Assembly (NCBI GenBank): GCA_963692995.1
Contig: OY843611.1
Location: forward strand, 62,001 to 126,000
Direction of reading: 5' to 3'
DNA from: Bin87 sp963692995
GTDB taxonomy: Bacteria > Chloroflexota > Dehalococcoidia > Lucifugimonadales > UBA3495
DNA length: 64,000 bases
Below are positions 31,849-40,426 of this stretch, in pieces; within the stretch, counting starts at the first letter, position 1; each line of letters starts with the position of its first letter. The notes beneath the pieces are model-generated. The model worked only from the letters and a program-made list of their open reading frames with translations. It had not been told where the DNA came from and made no database searches. The position numbers and the translations under genes were made by a program.

Positions 31849-32793
31849 TCAAGGCCGCAGGTGTTTGGCGAGGAAGGCGTCCACAATGGCCGCGTGTTCG
31901 TGGTTGTTGGCGTCGTGGCCGTGGCCGTCGTAGGCGTACATCTGCTTGTCGTCGCTGGCGATGGCGTTGAACATGGCGAAACCCGTCTCCGGCGGGCAGG
32001 TGCTATCTTGCCGGCCCACGCTGACGATTATCGGACAAGTGATGCGGTGGGCCAGGTTGATGCCGTCGAAGTAGGCCAGCGTGCTCTCCACCTGCTCCCG
32101 GCGGTCGGGATACTGCCGCAGGTAGTCGGCAATTTCCTGGTAGGGATAGGCGTCGGTTAGCTCGATGGCGTCCATATAGCCGCAGAGGTAGGGCGCGCCG
32201 GCCGCCGCCGCCTTGATTTCGGGACGCAGCGCCGCCGTGGAGACGGTGAGCCCGCCGCCCTGGCTGTGCCCGGTGACGCCAATGCGGTCGCCGTCCACCT
32301 CGCTCCGGCCCAGCAGAAACTCCACGGCCCGGCAAGCGTCCATGTAGAAGCCGCGATAGGAGTAGGTGTTTCTATCCACCATGCCGTAGGTGAGCAGGCC
32401 GGGATAGCCGGGGTTGAACTGGCGGTTGCTCCGCAGCTTGCCCCGGGGGGCAACGCTGAAAGCGGCATAGCCCTTGGCCGCCCAAGGTTTGGGAACCGGA
32501 GGCTCCATGTTGTAGCCCGGCACTTGGATCAGGCCGGGAAGCCGTTGATTTGAAGACGGGATCCGTGTCCCTTCCCGGGGCATGGCGTACCAGCCGGCGA
32601 TGCGCACCCGGTCCAGGCTGGTGAAGAAGACTTCGTACACGTCGATGCTGGCCGTGGAACGGAGGGGATCGTACACCACCTCCGGATCCAGGGGAATTTT
32701 GGCGGTTTCCGCCAGCACGTCATCCCAGAACCGGTCGATATCTTCCGGCTTGCGGACCTTGGTCACGTACTGGTCGGCGGGTGTCCGGGGCAT
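31849..32793 (-). CDS. Acetyl xylan esterase / cephalosporin-C deacetylase family hydrolase
   Basis: This is the canonical AXE1-family member of the window, 314 aa. The nucleophile is Ser177 in GHSQGGG, the acid lies in SVGRQDSTCPPE and the His in DGHGHDANNHEH. RGFYMDACRAVEFLLGRSEVD matches the family before the elbow. ATG 32793 is preceded by AAGGTGG; a GTG four codons upstream is possible. There is no signal peptide, so it acts in the cytoplasm. It sits next to its degenerate paralogue, so the pair may work together or form a hetero-oligomer; AXE1 enzymes are hexamers. Confidence 0.88.
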   Translation of the reverse strand: MPRTPADQYVTKVRKPEDIDRFWDDVLAETAKIPLDPEVVYDPLRSTASIDVYEVFFTSLDRVRIAGWYAMPREGTRIPSSNQRLPGLIQVPGYNMEPPVPKPWAAKGYAAFSVAPRGKLRSNRQFNPGYPGLLTYGMVDRNTYSYRGFYMDACRAVEFLLGRSEVDGDRIGVTGHSQGGGLTVSTAALRPEIKAAAAGAPYLCGYMDAIELTDAYPYQEIADYLRQYPDRREQVESTLAYFDGINLAHRITCPIIVSVGRQDSTCPPETGFAMFNAIASDDKQMYAYDGHGHDANNHEHAAIVDAFLAKHLRP

Positions 32794-32827
32794 AATGCTA
32801 TCCACCTTTCTTTATGACTGTCTGGCT

Positions 32828-33316
32828 TTATGACCGTCTGGCTCGGGATGTGAGGTAGGCAATGAACAGCCTGATTTCGTCCGGCGGGGCATTGTTGAGG
32901 CCGGCGATCCCATCAGCGGCATCATCGATAATCTGGTTCACTTGTGATTGGGTGAAGTCCGCGTCGGGATCATAGTCAGCTTGGTGGCGGTGCTGTTGCA
33001 AGTGCACCAGTGTGGCCGCGAAATTGCGGATGTTCGCACTGAACCGGCTCATGCCGTCGGCATTGCCGCATTTGCTTCTCACCGGCCCGTGATCAATGGC
33101 GCGGTAGGCCATGTTCCAAATCTCCCGGCCCAACTGGCTGGCGGCGTTTCGCCCTGCCATTGCATCAGCGTAGGCGCGGCACAGGGTGTGAAACATGGCG
33201 TAGTAGGCGCAGCTGACCCCTCTGCGAAGTTCGGTATCGGTTGTTCTTCCGGGGTTGCCGGCGTTGCCGCCGGCCGCCAGAGTCCTGGCGATAGCGATCA
33301 GGTCATCAGGCTCCAA
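32828..33316 (-). CDS. HEPN-domain-like protein of a two-gene module
   Basis: This 162-aa, mostly helical protein contains RRGVSCAYYAMFHTLCRAY, the AYYAMFH signature of HEPN domains, and FSANIRNFAATLVHLQQHRHQADYDP, which fits the second HEPN helix with the HxxADY motif. The catalytic Arg-x4-6-His of HEPN RNases is not obvious, although Arg/His pairs are present. The start overlaps the upstream 108-aa gene by 19 bp, so the two are coupled. HEPN proteins paired with a small partner are often toxin-antitoxin systems; no toxicity evidence exists here. Confidence 0.7.
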   Translation of the reverse strand: MEPDDLIAIARTLAAGGNAGNPGRTTDTELRRGVSCAYYAMFHTLCRAYADAMAGRNAASQLGREIWNMAYRAIDHGPVRSKCGNADGMSRFSANIRNFAATLVHLQQHRHQADYDPDADFTQSQVNQIIDDAADGIAGLNNAPPDEIRLFIAYLTSRARRS

Positions 33317-33624
33317 TCCCGGCTTTTCTCCTTTACTATTTCCCAGTCCTCCGTACTGAAGAACGACCTGTTGGGGATCTTCTTGATCCCCAGGTCAATC
33401 AGCTGGGGGAGCAGGCGCGATATCAGGCCAACGGTCCATTTCGAGTCCAGCTTGCTCTGGTCGCCGTCGAAGACGATGCGGATGTGCAGGTAGGGGTCTC
33501 CGTAGTGGTCGATTTCCTCCACGATGTCGATGGGGCCGAATTCCAATTCTCCTTTGAATCGCCCGGTCAGATCATCATGGACCATCTTGACGATGGCCTC
33601 ATACACATCATGAGTTATCATCAT
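33298..33624 (-). CDS. 108-aa partner protein of HEPN-like gene
   Basis: The protein starts MMITHDVYEAIVKMVHDDLT and contains EEIDHYGDPYLHIRIVFDGD followed by LDSKWTVGLISRLLPQLIDLGIKKIPNRSFFSTEDWEIV. The second half has a regular alpha-beta pattern and acidic strand ends. I do not recognise a named family. It precedes and overlaps the HEPN-like gene, the usual order for an antitoxin gene. Its start and ribosome site lie in a 29-bp tandem duplication. Confidence 0.55.
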   Translation of the reverse strand: MMITHDVYEAIVKMVHDDLTGRFKGELEFGPIDIVEEIDHYGDPYLHIRIVFDGDQSKLDSKWTVGLISRLLPQLIDLGIKKIPNRSFFSTEDWEIVKEKSRDWSLMT

Positions 33625-33668
33625 GGCGGCGTCTCCTTATGAGTTATCATCATGGCGGCGTCTCCTTA
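33611..33668. repeat. 29-bp tandem duplication of a translation start
   Basis: 33611-33639 and 33640-33668 are identical. Read on the minus strand each copy carries TAAGGAG then ATGATG. The upstream copy overlaps the stop of the selenoprotein gene and would encode only a 10-residue peptide before TGA; the downstream copy starts the 108-aa gene. Confidence 0.9.
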
Positions 33669-35441
33669 CTTGTTCGGCGCGTCCTCCACCGGCATGGTGG
33701 CGATGCCGTAGGTGCCGTAGAAGAAGTTGGCGTAATGGGTGGAGCCGCCGGTTACGAACAGCAGGTACTGTTCGGGGTCTTCCAGCGCGGGAATGCTGGC
33801 ATCCGGGTCGATCTTTGACAAATCCGGGGCCAGATGCTGTAGCTCGGGGTGGCGCAGCCACTTGCCGTTGGCGTCGGTGGGCATACCGGCGGGGCCGATG
33901 GCGTCGCGCAGCGAGGCGCGGCAGCGCTGGTGCAGCCACTCCTGGGCGTCCCGTTTGCTGAAGCCGGCCTCGGCCAGGATGACCGCCCGCGAGGGACTGA
34001 GCATGATGGGATGATACGGGCCCTGGTACTCAACGCGCTGGTTGGTGTGGCCCACCTGGGCGGACTGGCGGCCCTTGATCCAGCTGCCCCCGCCGGCGTG
34101 GCGGTAGAACATCATAGAGGCGATGTTGTTCAGCGTGTCCAGGTGGTTGCGGGATGCGTTGTCCAGGACGTCCGTGGGGCCGGTTACTGTGGTCACGGTG
34201 ACCGCGCTCTCGTCCGGGCGGAAACCCCGGTCCACGTGGTAGGGCTGCCAGGGGCTGACCTCCTCGTTCTCGGCGATGCACATGCCGAACTTGGTGGGCA
34301 GGCCGATGAAGTTGGGGTCGCCGGCGCCGGCCTTGCAGTAGCCGATGTTGATGAGGCAAAGCCGCAGGGCGCGCCCGATGGCGGTGTTGGCCTTGTTGAT
34401 GACGCCGGGGCCCATGGCGGAGGTGCCGCAGTTGATGCCGGCCCGGGCCGCCGCCGGGCCGTTGACCAGGATCAGCGGGGCCTCGGTGTGGCCCGACACC
34501 TGCATGTCCCGGTGGTTCATCTCCGGCTGGGCGATACATTCGATAGCGGCCAGCAGTATGGGCAACTGCTCGGGCTGGCAGCCGGCCATCACCGCGTTGA
34601 TGGCGATTTTCTCCACCGTGGCCAGCCCGAAGCCCGGCTCCATGATCATCACCACGTCCTGGGGGTCGCGCCGGGCGCCCTTGAGCATGGCCTCCACCGC
34701 CGCCGGCGTGGGCGGAACGACCGGCATGCCGTCGCTCCAGTCCCGCTCCTCCATGAAGCGGTTCACCGCGTCCAGTCCCCAGGGGGAGTCGTCCAGGGCG
34801 ACGGTGAACACATCCGTCTCGCTGTGCCGGTTTTGTGAAGGGTTTGAGGCCGCGCCGGACCGGATTTTTGACCAATCACCGGACGACGCCGACATACGGG
34901 TTAGGCCGAGGATGATATTGTCGATCTGCTCGTCCACCATCTTGTGGATGTAGTCGGGCTGCTGCCCGGTGCAGGCGTGTGGAATGGTGACGAAGGCAGC
35001 GGCGGGTTGCCCCCAGCCATCCACGCAGGACTGCCAGGCGCGGGCGAAGCTGCGGGCGGCGATGCCCACGGACGGAATGCCGGCCTTCTCCATGGCTACC
35101 ATGTCGTGGGCAAGCCACGACGTGCAGCCCCCTCAATGGGCGGCTGCGCCCACCATGGCATCGACTTCGGCGGCGATGACGGCGGCCTCATCCGCGTCGA
35201 TATGCACTCCGCGGCTCAGGGCCGGCCGGCCATCGCGCCGGGGGCCGCCGTAGCTCTCGAACTTGACGTTGGCGAAGCGGCTGCCCAGGCGCTCGGCAAC
35301 GCGGTTCACGGCCACGTCGGCGCCGCCGGTCATGTTGCTGTACAGGCCGATGGTCTTGCCGGCCAGGGTTTCCAGGCGGGGGGCCGGCGGCACCTTGAAA
35401 TCGACGCGGGACGCGGCGGGGGACATGATCTGCAACTGCAT
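33666..35441 (-). CDS. UGSC-family selenoprotein fused to C-terminal domain (TGA read as Sec103)
   Basis: One reading frame runs 592 codons from ATG 35441 (AGGAG seven bases before) to TAA 33666, interrupted only by TGA at 35135-35133. Read as selenocysteine this gives VGAAAH-U-GGCTSWLAHDM, the position of the UGSC motif in UGSC-family (seleno)proteins. Up- and downstream sequence fit that family: LAGKTIGLYSNMTGGADV before, and MEKAGIPSVGI and FVTIPHACTG after. A hairpin (7-bp stem, 35121-35103) follows the TGA at SECIS-like distance. Residues about 205-591 are a second conserved domain (SDGMPVVPPTPAAVEAMLKG, EKIAINAVMAGCQPEQLP, IGRALRLCLINIG, CIAENEEVSPWQPYHV) that I know mainly as a neighbouring protein. 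Function is unknown; redox is likely. Confidence 0.8.
35103..35135 (-). promoter_or_regulatory. Candidate bacterial SECIS after in-frame TGA
   Basis: After TGA (35135-35133) come 11 nt, then GTCGTGG / CCACGAC with a CTTGC loop. With the top G-C pair opened, the loop begins with G 18 nt after the TGA. This satisfies the general bSECIS rules (distance about 16-37 nt, short loop, G among the first two loop bases). Confidence 0.6.
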
Positions 35442-35453
35442 TGCCGTACTCCT

Positions 35454-35501
35454 GTTGTCCAAGGCTCGGGTTGTCCAAGGCTCGGGTTGTTCAAGGCTGG
35501 G
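35454..35501. repeat. Three 16-bp tandem repeats
   Basis: GTTGTCCAAGGCTCGG occurs twice exactly and once as GTTGTTCAAGGCTGGG, directly upstream of the selenoprotein start. It is a short slippage-type repeat; no regulatory meaning is evident. Confidence 0.85.
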
Positions 35502-35637
35502 GGTGTTGCTTTGGGGCAAGTCTATGTTGCGCCGGCGGCGCCGTCAACGGGCGGGGCGGTCAGCAGCCGCAACGGTCCGGATGGTCAAGTGGGCCGGCGG
35601 CGAGTCGGCGCCACCTTGGGCGCGTTGCCGGAGTCGG

Positions 35638-37047
35638 TCAGTCCGCCCGTCCGGCGGCCTCGGCGGCGCCTCCGGGCTCGGGGCCAGGCCCAGTCATGGT
35701 GGCGGCTTCCCGAGCCGCCTCCCGCTCTTGCTGGGCCCGGAGGCGCTGGGGCAGACGCGGGAAGGGCAGGAACCAGTAGCCGATGGCGGCGCACACGTAG
35801 AGCGCTACCAGAGGGAACAGCGCCCAGTAGAAGCTGCCGGTGTGGTCGTAGATGGCGCCCATCCACATGGCAGTCCACATTGATGCCAGTTGGTCGGGCA
35901 GGTGCTGCCAGCCCCGCAGGGTGGCGTAGGCGCGCCGGCCGAAGAAATCGCCCATAATGGCCCAGTTGAGCGGATTGGCGCTTTCGGCGAAAGCCAACAG
36001 CCCTACGAACAGGACCAGCTGCCACATGTGGCCGCTTTGGGTGATTAGGGAGGCCAACGCCAGCGCGCCTGAGATCATGCACAGCGCGCTGAGCTTGCGC
36101 CGGTCCACCTTGTCGCCAACCCAGCCCATGCACGGGTTGAAAATCATGTTGGCCAGGGAGAAGGCCCCGACGAAAGCCGCCGCGATAACGATGTGGCGCT
36201 GGGCCAACTCCGAACCGGGCGCGGCGGGTACGCCCGCCTCCATGAACCAGATCAGCAGGGGGGCCATCAGGAAGGATGCGCCGGCGTGGACGATGTTGCG
36301 GAAGCCGGTGGCCATCACCAGCAGCCAGTAGGACGGCGTCCGCATGGCCTCGCGGGCGGTGAAATCGTTCTGGCCAAGCTGCATCCGGCGGCGGCGCTGG
36401 ATTGTGGACGGGTTGGATTGGGAATCTGCTTCGGTTTCGGGCGGATCGCCGTCGGGGAGTTGTCCCATGTCTTCGGGAGCGCGGCGGAGGAACCACGACA
36501 AGGGGATGACCACCGCCAGGATGGCGATGCCGAGAACGGTGCAGGCGTCTCGCCATCCTACGGCGAAAATCAGCAGACCCACCAGCGGCGCCGTGGCTCC
36601 GCCCAGGCCGTTGCCCATGCTGACCACCGACATGGCCAGACCGCGCCGGCGGCGGAACCAGTTGTTGACGGCGGCGATGGAGGCGTTGTTATAGCCGGAA
36701 CGAAACCCTACCGACAGGAACCCGACAAAAATCAGCAGGAAGTACCAGAAACTGCCGGTGTAGCCCAGCAGGATGAAGCCCACCCCCGACATCAGCCCGC
36801 CGAAGGCCAGCATGACCCGGGGACCGAAGCGGTCGGTACAGTAGCCCATGAGCGGCCCCTGGACGCCGCCCATGAAGCGTCCCAGCCCTTCGGCCAGGCC
36901 CATCATGGTGCGGGTAAAGCCCAGATCCTGCTCGACGGGCACGTAGAAGACGGTGAAGCCGCGGTTGAAGGTGCCGTGCTTCATGCCGTCGGCAACGAGG
37001 CTGACCAGGACGATCCACCAGCCGTAGAAGATTTTAGGCCGGCGCAT
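35638..37047 (-). CDS. Major facilitator superfamily transporter
   Basis: This 469-aa membrane protein has 12 predicted hydrophobic segments in two halves joined by a charged loop (about residues 193-232, RRAPEDMGQLPDGDPPETEA). The N-terminus KIFYGWWIVLVSLVADGMKHG and the loop LMGYCTDRFGPRVMLAFGG (MFS D-R-x-G-x-R motif) mark the oxalate/formate-antiporter-like group. The C-terminal tail is cytoplasmic and polar. The substrate is unknown, probably a carboxylate or aromatic acid. It is divergently placed from the MaoC-CaiB genes across a repeat-filled gap. Confidence 0.9.
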   Translation of the reverse strand: MRRPKIFYGWWIVLVSLVADGMKHGTFNRGFTVFYVPVEQDLGFTRTMMGLAEGLGRFMGGVQGPLMGYCTDRFGPRVMLAFGGLMSGVGFILLGYTGSFWYFLLIFVGFLSVGFRSGYNNASIAAVNNWFRRRRGLAMSVVSMGNGLGGATAPLVGLLIFAVGWRDACTVLGIAILAVVIPLSWFLRRAPEDMGQLPDGDPPETEADSQSNPSTIQRRRRMQLGQNDFTAREAMRTPSYWLLVMATGFRNIVHAGASFLMAPLLIWFMEAGVPAAPGSELAQRHIVIAAAFVGAFSLANMIFNPCMGWVGDKVDRRKLSALCMISGALALASLITQSGHMWQLVLFVGLLAFAESANPLNWAIMGDFFGRRAYATLRGWQHLPDQLASMWTAMWMGAIYDHTGSFYWALFPLVALYVCAAIGYWFLPFPRLPQRLRAQQEREAAREAATMTGPGPEPGGAAEAAGRAD

Positions 37048-37280
37048 TATGAATTGGCCCGTCGAGAAAGGGGTCGGCAGTCGGCCGGCCGGCTGGCGTT
37101 TATGTTACTCAGCATCGACGGCGTCAGGTGGCAAGCCCAAGGGCGACATTGCGAGGGCGCCGGTATTTCCCGCGCCCACCGTGTGTCGCCGGATTGTACC
37201 ACAGGCGGACGGCGGTGTTGCGGACTTCCCCTTGCGCCGGAGTAAGAGGCCGGGTCTGGTGGTTTTCAAAAATTTTATTC

Positions 37281-37490
37281 CGTCGTTCCCGCGAAAGCGG
37301 GAACCTATTTCCGTCATTCCCGCGAAAGCGGGAATCCAGAATTGCCTGCTGTCGGAGAACGATGTGGTTATAGAGACGCCTGGATTCCCGCGAAAGCGGG
37401 AATGACGGGATAAGCGGGAATGACGGGATAAGCGGGAATGACGGAAGATGGGTGGAGGGGGAATTTAGGGAGTTTCGCAATTTCCTCCGG
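37281..37490. repeat. REP/MITE cluster between MFS and MaoC genes
   Basis: Two complete GTCATTCCCGCGAAAGCGGG-type hairpins (37283-37308 with a GTCGTTCCC start, 37313-37339) are followed by the inverted core (GAACGATGTGGTTATAGAG). The inverted end lies at 37381-37407. Two extra GGGATAAGCGGGAATGAC units then run to 37443, and a GTTTCGCAATTTCCTCC flank shared with 5600 follows. The 535-bp gap 37048-37582 has no other feature. Confidence 0.85.
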
Positions 37491-37582
37491 CCAGGACAAT
37501 TTGTAGAATCCGGCCCGTTTGGTTAGAATCCTTGCGACTTTCCCGCCGCGTGATTTCCGCCGCCTCATTAAGGAGCCGTTTG

Positions 37583-38668
37583 ATGCCCGACCGCCTGATT
37601 ACCGACGAGATTAGAGCCCTCATCGGGCTGGAAACGGAGCCGGAGCGCAACCGGTTCCCCATCAGCGCGGAGATGGCCTACGACGTGGCCGACGCCATCG
37701 AAGACTACAACCCGCTGTACGTTGACCCGGACTACGCCGCGGCCAGCCGCTACCGGAGCCTGCTCTGCCCGCCGCTGGCGGCGTGGAAGGACATCGCGCC
37801 GCCCATCGGATACTTCGGCGCGGGACAGGAATGGCACTTTGAGGTGCCGCTGCCCTTCAACAGCTACGGACTCAACGGCGGCAGCGACTGGCAGTTTCTC
37901 GCGCCGGTTCGGGTGGGAACCTGGATTACCCGTCAGTTCCGCATTCTGGACATCTTTGAAAAACCGGGGCGCTCCGGCCCACTGGTTTTCATTGTCCGGC
38001 AGGAAATCCAGACCGACCAGCAGGGGCAGGAGTTGAGTCGCGCCCGCCGGGTCAGCATCCACCGCGCTCTGCCCGCCCCGGCTCTGCCTTCGGATCAGCA
38101 GCCTGCCGACGTGGTTCAGGTGGCCGACGAACTGTCCACCGTGGCCGTCGCGCCGCCCAGCCCGGAGGTGGTCCTGCCCAAGCCGGAGCCGGAGCCCGGC
38201 GTCCAGCGGCACTTCGAGGACGTATCCGTCGGCGATGACCTGCCGCCGGTGGTGAAGGGCCCGATGACCACTACCCACCTGATCCGCTGGGCCGCCGCCA
38301 ACGGGAACTACGCCCGCATTCACTGGGACCTGCCCTTTGCCCAGCTGACCCAGGGCCTGCCCAACGTGGTGGTCAACGGCTCTTTGAAGAACCAGTATCT
38401 GGGACAACTGCTGCTGGATTTCGCCGGCGACGGCGGCTGGTTCAGACGGTTCTACGTGGAGCACCGGGGCATGGACTTCCCCGGCGACACTCTCATCGCG
38501 TCGGGCATCATCACCGACAAGCGGGAGGAGGGCGATTTCGGGCTGGTGGACTGCGCCGTGAACCTTAAGAACGACCGTGGCGGGCAGACGGCAGCGGGCA
38601 CGGCCACGGTGGCGTTGCCCAAGCGAGGGCAGACGCTGCCGCTGGTGTGGGACGGGGAGCCTTGGTAA
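37583..38668 (+). CDS. MaoC-like double hot-dog hydratase/dehydratase
   Basis: This 361-aa protein has an N-terminal FAS1/MaoC-like dehydratase domain (about 5-160, ERNRFPISAEMAYDVADAIEDYNPLYVDPDYA) and a C-terminal MaoC domain (about 205-350, FEDVSVGDDLPPVVKGPMTTTHLIRWAAANGNYARIHWDLPFA). The latter has the hydratase motif Asn/Asp-x-x-His. A Pro-rich linker joins the two. AAGGAG lies seven bases before ATG 37583. Double hot-dog proteins hydrate enoyl-CoAs such as mesaconyl-CoA. The gene overlaps the next CoA-transferase gene as TAATG, which supports CoA-ester chemistry. Confidence 0.9.
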   Translation: MPDRLITDEIRALIGLETEPERNRFPISAEMAYDVADAIEDYNPLYVDPDYAAASRYRSLLCPPLAAWKDIAPPIGYFGAGQEWHFEVPLPFNSYGLNGGSDWQFLAPVRVGTWITRQFRILDIFEKPGRSGPLVFIVRQEIQTDQQGQELSRARRVSIHRALPAPALPSDQQPADVVQVADELSTVAVAPPSPEVVLPKPEPEPGVQRHFEDVSVGDDLPPVVKGPMTTTHLIRWAAANGNYARIHWDLPFAQLTQGLPNVVVNGSLKNQYLGQLLLDFAGDGGWFRRFYVEHRGMDFPGDTLIASGIITDKREEGDFGLVDCAVNLKNDRGGQTAAGTATVALPKRGQTLPLVWDGEPW

Positions 38669-39891
38669 TGCCTGGAATACTGGACGGCGTGCGGGCGCTG
38701 GAGCTGGGCGGCCACGTTTCCGCCCCCTTCTGCGCGCGGCTGCTGGCCGACTACGGCGCAGACGTCATCAAGATCGAGCCGCCGGGAGCGGGCGATGCGG
38801 CGCGTCGCCGGGGGCCTTTCGCCGGCGACGACCCTCATCCCGACAAGAGCATCCCCTTCCTGTACCTCAACACCAACAAGCGGGGCATCACCCTGGATCC
38901 CGCCACCGCTGCCGGCGCCGGGCTGCTGGCGGAGTTGCTGGAAACCGCCGACGTTCTGGTGGAGAACTACCCGCCCGACGACCGGCCGGCGCCAGGTTTG
39001 GCAGTCGATCAACTGGCTGAGCAATATCCTCACCTGATCATCACGTCGATCACCCCCTTCGGGCAGACCGGGCCGTACCGCGATTTCGCGGCCACCGACC
39101 TCGTAACCACCGCCATCAGCGGGTTGATGTACCACTCCGGCGACTCCGACCGGGAACCGCTGCGCAACGCGCTGAACCAGTCCTTCTACGTGGCGGGCAG
39201 CAACGGCGCGGTGGCGACCACGGCGGCGCTGTTCCAGCGTCTCTTCACGGGAATGGGCCAGCGCATCGACGTTTCTACGGTGGAATGCCTGGCGTCGCAT
39301 CTGGTGCAGGCGGTGCCTTACTACAGCTACATGGGGGCCATCAAGGGACGCCGACCGGTGCGCGGTTCCGGTTTTGAGGAACTGATGCCGGCCCGCGACG
39401 GCTACGTGATACCGTCGGTGCAGGGTTCTCAGCCCTGGAGCGCGGTGGCGGAGCTGATCGGAGCGCCGGAGTTGCAGGACGACCGATTCGCCTCGGGCGC
39501 CGGGCGCATCGAGTTCGGCGAGGAGCTATACGACTTGCTCATCAAGGGCCTGGCCCAGTGGGACCGCAAGGCCCTGCATCGGGCATCAGGCGAGCGTCGG
39601 CTGGTCTTCGGCATGGCCCAGGACGCTGGCGACCTGTACGAATGCCCCCATTTGCGGGAACGGGATTTCTTCCGCCTGGTGGACCATCCCGTCGCCGGAC
39701 CGGCCGACTACCCCGGCATGGGGCCGCGCCTTTTCGGCCCGGACTCTTTACCACCGGACTCTTTACCAATTGAGTCCGAGGTGCGGCGGCCGGCCCCGCT
39801 GCTGGGTCAGCACAACGGCGAGATCTACGGCGACGAGCTGGGTCGTTCCGCCGGCGAGCTGGCCCAGCTGCGGGCATTGGGAGCAATATGA
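38668..39891 (+). CDS. CaiB/BaiF (class III) CoA-transferase
   Basis: This 407-aa family III CoA-transferase moves CoA between acyl-CoA and a free acid. ILDGVRALELGGHVSAPFCARLLADYGADVIKIEPPGAGDAAR is the family N-terminus. The catalytic Asp is in GMGQRIDVSTVECLA. SITPFGQTGPYRDFAATDLVTTAISG is conserved. The start overlaps the MaoC stop by one base. With the hydratase it probably serves activation and hydration of an unsaturated or hydroxy acid. A second, distantly related CoA-transferase is at 40427. Confidence 0.92.
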   Translation: MPGILDGVRALELGGHVSAPFCARLLADYGADVIKIEPPGAGDAARRRGPFAGDDPHPDKSIPFLYLNTNKRGITLDPATAAGAGLLAELLETADVLVENYPPDDRPAPGLAVDQLAEQYPHLIITSITPFGQTGPYRDFAATDLVTTAISGLMYHSGDSDREPLRNALNQSFYVAGSNGAVATTAALFQRLFTGMGQRIDVSTVECLASHLVQAVPYYSYMGAIKGRRPVRGSGFEELMPARDGYVIPSVQGSQPWSAVAELIGAPELQDDRFASGAGRIEFGEELYDLLIKGLAQWDRKALHRASGERRLVFGMAQDAGDLYECPHLRERDFFRLVDHPVAGPADYPGMGPRLFGPDSLPPDSLPIESEVRRPAPLLGQHNGEIYGDELGRSAGELAQLRALGAI

Positions 39892-39962
39892 CGCTGCCGT
39901 TGGCCTGCCGGAATTTTCGCGGCTTGGCGGGGCGGAATCGATTTTGGTTTGGCCGGCGGGGG

Positions 39963-40322
39963 TTACGTTTGGATTAGCCGGGGCCGGAGTTTGTCCAGCA
40001 GGGCCGCGATGTCATCCAGTCCGTCGGCCACGTCGTCAATCTGCATATCGTTCTCGTAGAAGTTCTCGTGCAGGGCGCCGGCCGTGTTGAACAGTCTGCG
40101 GATGTCGCCGTCGCCGGTTTCTGCCCGCAGTCGGCTGATGATTCTGTGGCAGTGTCGGTGACGGCTGTGCTCCCAGCCGCGCCGGGCGGCGATGGCCTTG
40201 AGTATCTGGGCAGTGGCGCCCCAGCCCTTCTCGGATGCCTGGGGCAGATCACCGTCGGCTAGTTCTTGTCTGGCCTGCGCCAGGAAATGCTCACTGGCTA
40301 GTTGATACTGCCGGGTGGTCAT
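39963..40322 (-). CDS. PaREP1/HEPN-like small protein
   Basis: This 119-aa helical protein begins TRQYQLASEHFLAQARQELA, then QASEKGWGATAQILKAIAARRGWEHSRHRHCHRI, and ends with LFNTAGALHENFYENDMQIDDVADGLDDIAALLDKL. The EKGWGA-helix and FYEND motif are shared with 52636 in this window. The family has the HEPN-like four-helix appearance and an unknown function, possibly nucleotide or RNA related. It is convergent with the CoA-transferase at 38668 and divergent from the one at 40427. Composition is like its neighbours. Confidence 0.65.
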   Translation of the reverse strand: MTTRQYQLASEHFLAQARQELADGDLPQASEKGWGATAQILKAIAARRGWEHSRHRHCHRIISRLRAETGDGDIRRLFNTAGALHENFYENDMQIDDVADGLDDIAALLDKLRPRLIQT

Positions 40323-40426
40323 TTGGGGTTCCTCCTGCTATCCTCCAGGTTAGCAACTCTAACCTCACTCGGGCAATGACGCGGACGCCGTCATGATACG
40401 TCGGCTGCGCCGGTGGCAAAGGATCA

